Source: Azospirillum thermophilum
GTDB taxonomy: Bacteria > Pseudomonadota > Alphaproteobacteria > Azospirillales > Azospirillaceae
Assembly: GCF_003130795.1 (NCBI RefSeq)
Contig: NZ_CP029358.1
Coordinates: forward strand, 341,626 to 405,625
DNA length: 64,000 nt
Direction: 5' to 3'
Below are positions 49,815 through 61,107 of this stretch, piece by piece. The translations under genes were made by a program, and so were the position numbers. Numbering within the stretch: the first letter of the stretch is position 1; each line of letters opens with the position of its first letter. The notes under the pieces were generated by a model, which saw only the letters and a list, made by a program, of their open reading frames with translations, was not told the origin of the DNA and ran no database searches.

Positions 49815-49930
49815 ATTCCCGACCGGGAATATACCATTTCTCTCGCACAGCCACCAGCCATGAAATTCCCACTCGGGAATAATGAACATGGCACAGTGAC
49901 TTCCGAATGATGATAGCCCCGATCGGGAAT
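49815..49930. promoter_or_regulatory. Three HipB operators at exact 50-bp spacing
   Basis: ATTCCCGACCGGGAAT at 49815-49830, ATTCCCACTCGGGAAT at 49865-49880 and AGCCCCGATCGGGAAT at 49915-49930. The first is a perfect palindrome, the second has changes only in the centre, and the third keeps one full half-site. Start-to-start distance is 50 bp in both cases. They lie directly upstream of hipB, as in autoregulated hipBA operons. The remaining region to uvrB (49931-50200) shows no gene. Confidence 0.85.
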
Positions 49931-50121
49931 TCAGAATTCCACCAGCCGCTTGCCCCCGCCCCGCCCCCGCGCTACGCTTCGCCCCATCTCCGCCCGTCCT
50001 GCATCCATGGCCCCGCAGCGTCCTTCCGAGGCGCCGCGGACGACCGCGCATGCCGGCCCGTCGGGCAGCCCTGCACAATGGAGGCTTACGAACGGTTCAC
50101 GTCAACCGGCTGATTCTATGA

Positions 50122-52443
<2,322 letters not shown>

Positions 52444-52533
52444 CAACCGCCAGCGGGCAGGGACAGGGATGATGCGCGGGCCGGGGGCCGGCTCGCCGTC
52501 CCCGCCCCGTGCGCCGCCCTGCTCCGTGTCGGA

Positions 52534-52869
52534 CTACATGGCCTGGGTGGCCGCCCGGTCCAGCGCGCCCTCCTCGCGGGCGTCATGGCCGCCCAGCCGG
52601 TCGTGGCTATGGCCGCCGGACATCCAGCCCTGGCTGTCGCCGCCCTGCATGGCCGCCTTCATCGGGCAATGGCCGCTCATGCCGCGGGCGATCAGCGCCG
52701 CCCCGACGAGGCCCATGACGGCGCCCTGCCAGCTCGCCCCCTTGCGCAGGCCGCCCGCCGCCATGGCGAGGCCGAGGCCGGTGGAGACGATGCGCTCGCC
52801 GGTCCCGAGATTCTGGTCGCCGCCGAAGACCTGGTCATAGGCGTGGCGGACGGAGCTGTCGGCGTTCAT
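52534..52869 (-). CDS. DUF2892-like small membrane protein
   Basis: 111 residues from ATG 52869 (MNADSSVRHAYDQVFGGDQN). A glycine-rich hydrophobic segment pair (STGLGLAMAAGGLRKGASWQ and GAVMGLVGAALIARGMSGHC) at about 28-65 is typical of DUF2892/YgaP-type inner membrane domains, including the final GHCP. The tail is His/Gly-rich (SGGHSHDRLGGHDAREEG). Function unknown. The open frame reaching 54375 is antisense to the chemoreceptor gene and not real. Confidence 0.75.
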   Translation of the reverse strand: MNADSSVRHAYDQVFGGDQNLGTGERIVSTGLGLAMAAGGLRKGASWQGAVMGLVGAALIARGMSGHCPMKAAMQGGDSQGWMSGGHSHDRLGGHDAREEGALDRAATQAM

Positions 52870-53313
52870 GACGGGTATCCTTTCCGGTCGGAGTCGGTTC
52901 CCTCTTTCCAACGATCCCCCCACCGGTTCGGTTCCGCCCGTACCCGCGGGCAGCACCCTTACGATGCGGATGGAGGGCCACCAAGCCGAATCCGGCCGGC
53001 ACAGGGTTGTCCGGAAGACCTCCAATGGTCCAACAGAAAAACCTGCGCCATTTATAGAAGAAACGCCTGCGCTATCTGGTCGCAGGCTCCCATACCCTAC
53101 CTTGGTCGTGTTCCCGATCCAAAGTTGCCTTGAATACGCTTGAAACCAGACAGGGGCATTAATTGAATAATCTGGCGAACCTCTATTGGAGATTGCGCCC
53201 CGTCCATTGAATCGACCGGATGGCCTTTGCTCTCCGGGCAGCCTGCCCATGCTTGCCCATGCCTGCACGCGACGTCCGCCATGTCCCGTGACACTGCCAT
53301 ACGAGGAGTCCTC
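52870..53313. other. Intergenic region, no gene seen
   Basis: Separates the divergent DUF2892 gene from the chemoreceptor gene. It is A/T-richer from about 53030 to 53180 (TTAATTGAATAATCTGG near 53159), the likely promoter zone. No hairpin with a T-run and no protein-like frame stands out. Confidence 0.45.
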
Positions 53314-55471
53314 ATGACGATCATAGGCTTCTGCGGACGCTTCAAAGTCGTGACGCGCATCGCCGCCGCCTTCACGTTGCTGCTCGTCCTGCTCGGGCTG
53401 ATCGGCGGGTCGGGACTCCTCACCCTCTCCACGACGGAACGCCGGTTCGACGACTATGCGGTGATCAGCAACAACGCCCTGCGGATCGAACGCATCAGCG
53501 CCAGCATCTTCGACATGCGGCGGAACGTCATCACCTACATCCACACCGGCAATCCCCAGGCCTCCGCCCAGGCGCGCAGGATCCAGACGGATCTCGCCGA
53601 CACGGTGGCGGAGGCGATCCGGGAGGCCCGGGATCCGGCGCGCCGCGCCAACCTGGAGCGGATGCGGACGCTGATCGACGGCTACCGGGCCAACTACGAA
53701 AGGCTGGTCCCTCTGCGCGAACGCCGCGGCCAGCTCGTGGACCAGGGGATGAACCCGATCGGCCAGAAGGCGCGGGAGGATCTCTCCGAGATCGTCCGCA
53801 CGGCCATGGCGGACGGCGACATGGAGGCCGCGGCGCTGGCCGGCATCGCCCAGGAGGCGCTGATGCTGGCCCGGCTGGAGGCCAACCGCTTCCTCGCCGC
53901 CCCCGGCGAGGAGACGGCGGACCGCTTCCGCGACCGGGTGGCCCAGTTTGAGCAAGGGGTCGGCACCCTGCTGGCCCGCCTGCGGAATCCTGAGCGGCAG
54001 CGCGAGGCGAAGGAGGCTCTCGACCTCGCCAAGCGCTACCAGGCGAGCTTCGACGAGGTGCGGACGGCGGTCTTCGAGGTCGACCGGCTGGTCAACGGCG
54101 TGATGTCCCAGGAAGCCGGCGAGTTCACCGACCTCGCCTCCCGCACCGTGGACCAGCAGAGCGAGGCGCGCGCCGCCCTGCTGGCGGAGACCGAACGGGA
54201 CATGGACCGCACGATGCAGGTCAGCATCGTCTTCCTTGTCGCGGCCACCGTCATCGGGGTGCTGGCGGCCTGGATCGTCGGCCGCAGCATCGTCCAGCCG
54301 GTGACCGCCATGACCCGGGCGATGGAGCGGCTGGCCGCCGGCGACCTGACGGTCGCCATCCCGGCCCAGGGCCATCGGGACGAGATCGGCGACATGGCGG
54401 CGGCGGTCCAGGTCTTCAAGGACAACGCCACGAGCGGGCCCGGCTGGAGGCCGAACAGGCGGCCGAGCGGGCCGCCAAGGAGAAGCGCGCCCAGGCGCTG
54501 GAGGCGCTGATCCGAAAGTTCGACGGCACGGTCGGCGGCCTGCTGGGTGGCGTGGCGGCAGCCTCCGCCACCCTCGGCCGCACGGCGGACGGCATGGCGT
54601 CGCTCGCCACCCGGACCAACCAGCAGGCCGCCGCCTCGGCGGCCGCGGCGGAGCAGACCTCGGCCAACGTGCAGACCGTGGCGGCGGCCACCGAGGAGAT
54701 GGCCGCTTCCATCCAGGAGATCAGCCGGCAGGTCGCCCGCTCCAACGAGATCGCCTCCAAGGCGGTGCGCGAGGCGCAGGACACCACCGGCTCGGTGCGC
54801 AGCCTCGCCGAAGCCACCTCGCGCATCGGCGACGTGGTGAAGCTGATCCAGGACAGATCAGCCGGCAGGTCGCCCGCTCCAACGAGATCGCCTCCAAGGC
54901 GGTGCGCGAGGCGCAGGACACCACCGGCTCGGTGCGCAGCCTCGCCGAAGCCACCTCGCGCATCGGCGACGTGGTGAAGCTGATCCAGGACATCGCCAGC
55001 CAGACCAACCTGCTGGCTCTCAACGCCACGATCGAGGCGGCCCGCGCCGGCGAGGCCGGCAAGGGCTTCGCCGTGGTGGCGTCCGAGGTCAAGGCGCTGG
55101 CCAACCAGACCGCCCGCGCGACCGAGGAGATCGCCACCCAGATCGGCAGCGTCCAGTCCGCGACCAGCGGCACGGTGGCGGCGATCGAGAGCATCGGCGG
55201 CACCATCGCCATGATCAACGAGATCGCCTCGGCCATCGCCGCCGCCATCGAGGAGCAGAACGCCACCACCGGCGAGATCACCCGCAACGTCCAGCAGGCC
55301 GCCCGCGGCACCGAGGAGGTCAGCGGCAACGTGGCCCAGGTCAGCGAGGCCGCCACCCACACCGGAACCGCCGCCGCCCAGGTGCTCGACGCCTCGGCCG
55401 AGCTGTCGGGACAGGCCGATTCGCTGCGGCGGGAGGTGGAGAGCTTCCTCGCCGGGATCCGCGCCGCCTGA
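53314..55471 (+). pseudogene. Methyl-accepting chemotaxis protein disrupted by a base loss and a 137-bp duplication
   Basis: Starts at ATG 53314 (MTIIGFCGRFKVVTRIAAAF; GAGGAG 6 bases upstream). It has a first membrane helix, a helical periplasmic domain of about 260 residues, a second helix near 310 (IVFLVAATVIGVLAAWIVGR) and HAMP to VFKDNAT. There the frame shifts (54430-54433); one added base gives [20 protein letters not shown]. The next break is the tandem duplication at 54718-54991. The last frame carries [20 protein letters not shown] and runs to 55471. Restored, it would be an ordinary HAMP chemoreceptor of about 670 residues. Confidence 0.85.
54718..54991 (+). repeat. Tandem 137-bp direct duplication inside the chemoreceptor gene
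   Basis: 54718-54854 and 54855-54991 are identical, encoding [20 protein letters not shown] through to GDVVKLIQD in the signalling domain. 137 is not a multiple of three, so the copy shifts the frame. The junction contains ATCCAGGA, which also precedes copy 1; slippage there would give an in-frame 135-bp repeat, and two extra bases (CA) break it. Confidence 0.92.
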
Positions 55472-55495
55472 CCGCCGCCGGCCCCGGCCGCCGGC

Positions 55496-56707
55496 TCAGG
55501 GGCCGAACAGGTCGAGCTCCGGTTCCGGCGCGGCGTCCGGCCGCAGCAGGTCGGTGCAGCCGATGCCGATCAGGCGGAAGGCCCGGCCGTCCGCCTCCTT
55601 CTCCAGCAGCGACAGGCCGGCGGCCAGGATGGCGTCCGCGTCGCGCGTCGGCTCGACCCGGCGCGAACGGGTGAGCTGCTGGAAGTCCTTGGTCTTCAGC
55701 TTCAGCACGACGCTGCGGCCGACCAGCCCTTCCCGCTCCATCCGGCGGGAGACCTTCTGGGCCAGCGGGCGCAGCTCCGCCGCCAGCGCCGGCGGGCTGG
55801 TGACGTCCCAGTCGAAGGTCTCCTCCGACGAGATGCTCTTGCTCGGCGATTCCGGCTCGACCCGCCGGGGATCGTCGCCGCGGGCGAAGCGGAACAGCGT
55901 GCGGCCCATGGCGCCGTAGCGTTTGACCAGCCAGTGCTCGTCCTTGTCCTGCAGGTCGGCGACGCGGCTGATGCCGTCGGCGAACAGCTTGCGCTCCAGC
56001 GCCGGCCCGACGCCCCACAGGATGGTGACCCGCCTGGGCGCCAGGAAGGCCGCCGCCTCCGCCCGGCCGATGGCGGAGAAGCCGCGCGGCTTGTCGAGGT
56101 CGGAGGCGATCTTCGCCAGCAGCTTGTTGTAGCTGAGCCCGATGGAGGCGGTGATGCGCAGCTCGGTCTCGAAGCGCCGGACGATCTCGACCAGCGCCTG
56201 GGCCGGGCTGATCGACAGCCGCTCCTCGACGCCGGCCAGGTCGAGATAGGCCTCGTCGATGCTGATCGGCTCGACCAGCGGCGTGAAGGCCTCCATGATC
56301 GCGCGGGCGCGGTGGCCGACCTCCTTGTACTTCGCCATGTCCGGCCGGATGATCACCGCGTCGGGGCAGCGGTCCAGCGCCTCGCGGATCGTCATGGCCG
56401 ACCGCACGCCGGACAGCCGCGCGACATAGCAGCAGGCCGCCACCACCCCGCGATGGTCGTCGCCTCCGACGATCACCGGCTTGGCGGCCAGTTCCGGCCG
56501 GTCGCGCTTCTCCACCGTGGCATAGAAGCTGTCGCAGTCGATGTGGCCGATGGGCAGGTCATGCAGCTCGGGATGGCGGAACAGCCGACGTCCGCCGCAT
56601 TTCGGGCAGCGCCGCGTGCCCGGCGGCAGGGCGGCGGCACAGTCCCGGCAGACGGCCGCAGCCCCCGCCGTCCCGCTCCGCCCGCCATGATCCGCCCCGT
56701 CGCTCAT
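55496..56707 (-). CDS. dinB: DNA polymerase IV (Y-family) with N-terminal zinc ribbon
   Basis: 403 residues; error-prone translesion polymerase. Residues 20-38 hold CRDCAAALPPGTRRCPKC, a zinc-ribbon extension. The catalytic core starts at about 54: HIDCDSFYATVEKRD and later SIDEAYLDLAG, providing the acidic triad. GLSYNKLLAKIASDLDKPRG and helix-hairpin-helix ILWGVGPALERKLFADGI follow, then the little-finger domain. It ends in DLFGP, possibly a degenerate beta-clamp binding motif (compare QLxLF). No SOS box is evident upstream. It converges on the chemoreceptor gene, 24 bases apart. Confidence 0.94.
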   Translation of the reverse strand: MSDGADHGGRSGTAGAAAVCRDCAAALPPGTRRCPKCGGRRLFRHPELHDLPIGHIDCDSFYATVEKRDRPELAAKPVIVGGDDHRGVVAACCYVARLSGVRSAMTIREALDRCPDAVIIRPDMAKYKEVGHRARAIMEAFTPLVEPISIDEAYLDLAGVEERLSISPAQALVEIVRRFETELRITASIGLSYNKLLAKIASDLDKPRGFSAIGRAEAAAFLAPRRVTILWGVGPALERKLFADGISRVADLQDKDEHWLVKRYGAMGRTLFRFARGDDPRRVEPESPSKSISSEETFDWDVTSPPALAAELRPLAQKVSRRMEREGLVGRSVVLKLKTKDFQQLTRSRRVEPTRDADAILAAGLSLLEKEADGRAFRLIGIGCTDLLRPDAAPEPELDLFGP

Positions 56708-56764
56708 GGCGGCAGATTAGGCCCGCCCGCAGGACAAATCCAGAACGAAGGGCGGCGGCGCCCG

Positions 56765-57499
56765 CTACAGCCCCCGTCCGCCGGTGATCTCGATCATCGT
56801 GCCGGTGATGTAGCCGGCGGCGTCGGAGGCGAGGAACCGTACGGCGGCGGCCACCTCCTCCACCGTGCCGGGGCGGCCGAGCGGAACGGTCCGCAGCACC
56901 GCCTCCACCTGCTCCGGCGGGGCGGCGGCCAGCGCCGGCCCCGCGATCAGCGAGGCGGCGACGCCGTTGACGGTGACGCCATGCGGCGCCAGCTCCGCCG
57001 CGAAGGCCTTGGTCAGGTATTCGACGCCGGCCTTGGAGGCGCCATAGTGGATGCCGCTCGCCGGGCTGGGATGGCGGCCGGCGTAGGAGCCCATGGTGAC
57101 GATGCGGCCCCAGCCCCGCCCGCGCATGTGGCGGCCGGCGACGCGGCAGCCGAAGAAGGTGCCGCGCAGGTTGACCGCCATCACCGAGTCCCATTCCGCG
57201 GCCGGGACGTCCCAGAGCGGGCCGGCGGCGGTGCGGGCGGCGCTGTTGACCATCACGCCGATGCCGCCGAAGGCCTCCGCCGCCGCGTCGAAGGCGGCGG
57301 CAAGGCTCGCCTCCTCCCGCACGTCGACGATCCAGCCGCGGGCGCCCAGCCGCTCCGCCTCCGCGCGGACCGCCGGGTTCAGGTCGGCCAGCGCCACCGG
57401 ATGGCCGGCCCGGACGAAGGCGGCGGCGATGGCCAGCCCGATCCCCTGTGCCGCCCCGGTGACGAAGACCGCCGGGCGGTCAGGAGCGCCGGACGACAT
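56765..57499 (-). CDS. Short-chain dehydrogenase/reductase
   Basis: 244 residues, last cistron of the second catabolic operon. FVTGAAQGIGLAIAAAFVRA near residue 12, the MVNSAARTAAG variant of NNAG near 83, RIVTMGSYAGRHP, YGASKAG near 152 and a C-terminal AAGYITGTMIEITGGRG. The start overlaps the ligase 3' end by 20 bases. Substrate unknown; probably oxidises a hydroxyacyl-CoA or hydroxy acid. Confidence 0.9.
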   Translation of the reverse strand: MSSGAPDRPAVFVTGAAQGIGLAIAAAFVRAGHPVALADLNPAVRAEAERLGARGWIVDVREEASLAAAFDAAAEAFGGIGVMVNSAARTAAGPLWDVPAAEWDSVMAVNLRGTFFGCRVAGRHMRGRGWGRIVTMGSYAGRHPSPASGIHYGASKAGVEYLTKAFAAELAPHGVTVNGVAASLIAGPALAAAPPEQVEAVLRTVPLGRPGTVEEVAAAVRFLASDAAGYITGTMIEITGGRGL

Positions 57500-59057
57500 A
57501 GCCGGCCGCCTCGCGGTCCCAGGTGGCGGCGGTGCGGCCGCGCTCGCGCAGGCGGAACTTCTGCACCTTGCCGTTTTCCGTCCGCGGCAGCTCCTCCATG
57601 ACCTCGACGAAGCGGGGGATCGCGAAATGCGGCAGGCGCGGCTCGCAGAACTTCATCAGCGCGACCGGGTCGAGCTCCTCGCCGGGCTTGGGGACGATGG
57701 CGGCCATCACCTCGTCCTCGGCCAGCTCCGACCGGACCGGGAAGACGGCGGCGGTGGCGATCGCGGGGTGGGAGAGCAGCACCTGCTCCACCTCGTGCGA
57801 GGAGATGTTCTCGCCGCGCCGCCGGATGGCGTCCTTCAGCCGGTCGACGAAGCGGAAGCCGCCGTCGGCCTCGCGGACCACCCGGTCGCCGGTGTGGAAC
57901 CACAGGTTCCGCCACGCCTCCACCGTCTTGTCCGGCATGCCGAAATAGCCGGTGGAGAAGGCGAAGGGCTCGTCGGCGCGCAGCACCAGCTCGCCGGCCT
58001 CGCCGGCGGGAAGCTCGGCGTCCTGCTCGTCCACCACGCGGGCGTGGAAGCCGGGACGGACGCGGCCGATGCTGCCGGGCCGCTGCTCCGCCGCGGTGGC
58101 GCCGATGACGAAGTTCGTCTCGGTCGAGCCGTAGCCCTCCAGCAGCGGCACGCCGGTGCGCTCCCGGAAGGCGCGGATCAGGTCGGGCGGCACGCCGGGG
58201 CCGAGCCCGACGCGCACCCGGTGCGCCCGCTCCGCCGCGCCGGCCGGCCGCGACAGCAGGATCGGCACCATGGCGCCCAGCAGATAGACGACGGTCGCCC
58301 CCGCCTCGATCATCGACGGCCAGAAGCCCGAGGCCGAGAATTTCGGCTCCAGCACCATGCGCGCGCCGGTCAGCAGGGCCTGGGCGAAGCTGTTCAGCGC
58401 GTTGATGTGGAACAGCGGCAGGGTGGTGACCAGCACGTCCTCCGGCCCGACCTCCAGCAGCGCGGCGGTGTTGACGCCCCACCAGTAATACTGGGCATGC
58501 GGGCAGAGCACGCCCTTCGACGGCCCGGTGGTGCCGGAGGTGTAGAGGATGGCGAAGGGCTCGCCCGGCGTCACGTCGGCCGGCTCCGCCGCCGGACCGG
58601 GCGGCGGGAAGGGCTGCGCCAGGGGATGGTCGGCCCCGCCGCCCAGCACCCAGATGCGCTCCAGCGGCAGCGGCTCGTCGCCCGCGAAGGCGAGGCGGGG
58701 GAGGAACCCGGCCTCCGCCACCAGCAGCCGGGCGCCGGAGTTGCGCAGATAGTAGCCGAGCTGCGGCCCCTGGGCGGCGCTGTTGATCGGAACGGCGACG
58801 GCGCCGATCCAGCCGCAGCCCAGCACGGTCTCCAGCACCTCGGCACGGTTGCCGCAGAGGATGGCGACGCGGTCGCCGCGCCGGATGCCGGCGGCCAGCA
58901 GCGCCGCACCGCGTCCCGCCGCCGCGTCCAGCGCGCCGGCAACCGTCCAGCGCGTGTCGCCCGCCGCGAAGACCGGCCGGTCGCCGTGGCGGCGCGCCAT
59001 CGCCGCCAGCATGGCCGGGATGGTGCGCTCCGCCGGGGGAAGCGGGACGGTGCTCAT
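57480..59057 (-). CDS. Class I adenylate-forming acyl-CoA ligase
   Basis: 525 residues. ILYTSGTTGPSKGVLCPHAQ near residue 168, LEGYGSTETNFVIGA near 303, NLWFHTGDRVVREADGGFRF near 383 and RLKDAIRRRGENISSHEVEQ near 405. Same CaiC-like subtype as the ligase at 35458 but clearly a different enzyme. ATG 59057 overlaps the stop of the upstream cyclase-family gene (ATGA). Confidence 0.91.
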   Translation of the reverse strand: MSTVPLPPAERTIPAMLAAMARRHGDRPVFAAGDTRWTVAGALDAAAGRGAALLAAGIRRGDRVAILCGNRAEVLETVLGCGWIGAVAVPINSAAQGPQLGYYLRNSGARLLVAEAGFLPRLAFAGDEPLPLERIWVLGGGADHPLAQPFPPPGPAAEPADVTPGEPFAILYTSGTTGPSKGVLCPHAQYYWWGVNTAALLEVGPEDVLVTTLPLFHINALNSFAQALLTGARMVLEPKFSASGFWPSMIEAGATVVYLLGAMVPILLSRPAGAAERAHRVRVGLGPGVPPDLIRAFRERTGVPLLEGYGSTETNFVIGATAAEQRPGSIGRVRPGFHARVVDEQDAELPAGEAGELVLRADEPFAFSTGYFGMPDKTVEAWRNLWFHTGDRVVREADGGFRFVDRLKDAIRRRGENISSHEVEQVLLSHPAIATAAVFPVRSELAEDEVMAAIVPKPGEELDPVALMKFCEPRLPHFAIPRFVEVMEELPRTENGKVQKFRLRERGRTAATWDREAAGYVVRRS

Positions 59058-59848
59058 GCCGGCACCAGCGCCAGGACGCGCAGCGGGCTGCCGCTGCCGC
59101 GGAGGATCTTCAGCGGCGGCGCGATGACCACCGCCCCGGTCGGCGGCAGCAGGTCGAGGTTGCACAGGCACTGCAGCCCGTACTTTCCCGCCCCGTGCAT
59201 GTAGTAGTGGCAGGGGTAGGGCGGCGTCAGATGGGCGGCCTGGCCGGCGTCGGTGCCGATCGTCTCGGTGCCGAAGCCCAGCACGTCGCGCTTCTCCACC
59301 AGGAAGCGCACGGCGTCGGGATCGGGGCCGGGGGTGTGCTGGCCGGTCTCGTCATAGTTCTGGTAGGCGGCCGGATCGGTCTTCTTCGACCAGTCCGTGC
59401 GCATCAGCACCCAGCTCCCGGCCGGGATGCGGCCGTGCCGCTCCTCCCACGCCTCCAGGAAGGGCACCGTCATCAGGAAGTCGGCGTCCCGCGCGGACTC
59501 CGCGACGCAGTCGATCACGCAGGCCGGCGCGATCAGATGCCCGACGGGAATGGTGTCGGTGGAGCCGTTCGGCCGGTCGCGCCCGGAAACCCAATGGATC
59601 GGCGCGTCGAAATGCGTCCCGGTATGCTCGCCGAAGGACAGGTTGTTCCAGTACCAGGCGCCGCCCCGCTCGTCATAGGCCGAGATCTCCTCCATGCGGA
59701 AGGGACGGCTCTGGCCCATCTCGGGCGGCAGGGTGATGGTGGGAAAGTCGGGCGACAGCGTCTGGGTCAGATCGACCACCCGCACCCCGCCCCCGGCAAG
59801 GGCGCCGAGCAGCAGGGGCAGCGGGTTGGCATGGGCGAGGTCGGTCAT
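59054..59848 (-). CDS. Cyclase-family metal hydrolase resembling isatin hydrolase
   Basis: 264 residues. The family includes kynurenine formamidase (about 210 residues) and isatin hydrolase (about 265). The metal motif is GEHTGTHFDAPIHW, with His75, His79, Asp81 and His85. Length, the WVLMRTDWSKK segment, TIGTDAGQAAHLTPPYPCHY and the ending GSGSPLRVLALVPA agree with isatin hydrolases as I remember them. That enzyme opens isatin to isatinate in indole-3-acetate degradation. Membership of the superfamily is certain; the isatin assignment is inference supported by the aromatic neighbours. Start and end overlap the neighbours by ATGA. Confidence 0.85.
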   Translation of the reverse strand: MTDLAHANPLPLLLGALAGGGVRVVDLTQTLSPDFPTITLPPEMGQSRPFRMEEISAYDERGGAWYWNNLSFGEHTGTHFDAPIHWVSGRDRPNGSTDTIPVGHLIAPACVIDCVAESARDADFLMTVPFLEAWEERHGRIPAGSWVLMRTDWSKKTDPAAYQNYDETGQHTPGPDPDAVRFLVEKRDVLGFGTETIGTDAGQAAHLTPPYPCHYYMHGAGKYGLQCLCNLDLLPPTGAVVIAPPLKILRGSGSPLRVLALVPA

Positions 59849-61091
59849 CGGCCGAGTTCCTTTTCCAGAGCCTTGGGGTTCTCACGGTAGCGGGCCAGCC
59901 ACTCCTCGGCGACATCGCCGGGAAGACGTCCTCGACCGAGCCCTTCAGCGCCGTGACGGCGGCACGGGCCAGCACCGCCGGGGCGAGCTTGGGCGGCAGG
60001 ATCTCCTGGTTCCACTCGTCGTCGATCGGGCCGGGGAACAGGTTGATGACCCGCACCCCGCCGTGGCGCAGCTCGGCCCGCAGCGCCTGCGCCACCGACA
60101 GGGCGGCGGCCTGCGAGACGGAGTAGGTCGCCCGCTGCGGGTCGTTGGACAGCGCCGCCACCGACAGCAGGTTCACCCAGGCGACGGCGCTGTTGGCGAT
60201 GCCGTCGGCCCCGCGCGCCCGCATCACCGGCCCGAAGGCCTTGGCCAGCCGCATCAGACCGAAGCAGTTGGTCTCCATCTCGGCCTGGGCGGTCTCGACG
60301 CCGGCCCGGCCGAACAGCCCGTGGGCGCGGCGGTACTCCGCCGTGTTGACCAGGATGTCGACCTTGAAGCCGAGCTCGGAGGCCAGTTCCTCCACCGACT
60401 TGCTGTCGGTGACGTCCAGCGGCACGACGGTGACGCCGGGCATCGCCGTCACCGCGTCCCATCCCGGCGGCTTGCACCAGGGCTCCGCCTCGCCGGCCCA
60501 GACCAGCTCGGCCCCGGCCTCGGCCAGCGCCTTGACCATCGCCTGCCCGACCGGCGACTTGGCGTCGGTGACCAGGATCTTCCGGCCCCGCGGGTCGGCG
60601 GTCAGGTCGCGCAGTTTGGCGTCCTCGGCCAGCACCGGCGCCCTGCCGGCCGGCCCCGCCACCAGCACGGCCTGGCCGGAGCGGTCGAGCGCCGCCTGCA
60701 CCACCACGCGGGCCGGCGCGGCCGGGCAGCCTTCCGTCAGGTGGGCGACGACGGACACCCCGGCGTCGAGCCGGATCAGCCCGGTGCGCCAGGGCGCCCG
60801 CTCGCGGAAATACAGCTCCTGGGAATGGCGGACCAGCGTATCGGCCAGCAGCTCGCCCTGCCCGTCCGTCGGCCGCCACTCCAGCTCGGTGGACAGGCAG
60901 GTGGCGCAGGCTTCGCGCGGCGGGTACTGGACGGCGCCGCATCCGGCGCAGTGCTGCAGCTCCAGCCTGCCGGTGGCGGCCCCGCGGGCGAGGCCGAGGG
61001 CGGTGCGGCTGCGGCGGTCCGGCGGCAGGGTCGGCACGCGCGAGCGCAGGATGGGGTTCTTGCGCTTCGGCTTGGCGGTGGTTGCGGTCAT
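59845..61091 (-). pseudogene. DUF35 OB-fold/zinc-ribbon protein fused to a degenerate SDR domain, apparent 3' frameshift
   Basis: About 415 residues once one base is restored near 59917-59922: the frame then passes from SVEDVFP to GDVAEEWLARYRENPKALEK and ends at a TGA overlapping the next start. Residues 48-65 hold the zinc ribbon C-x2-C-x10-C-x2-C, followed by the DUF35 OB fold (ELYFRERAPWRTGLIRLDAG), a usual partner of SCP-x-like thiolases. From about 170 an SDR fold follows, but its glycine motif reads TDAKSPVGQ, NNAG reads NTAE and the active site reads Y323-SVS-Q327 without Lys. The SDR part is probably non-catalytic or altered. Confidence 0.85.
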
Positions 61092-61107
61092 CGCTCTTGT
61101 GCCTCCC

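Noticed and set aside
56708..56764. SOS box upstream of dinB
   Set aside because: Only a lone GAAC is present; the second half-site is absent at the right distance.
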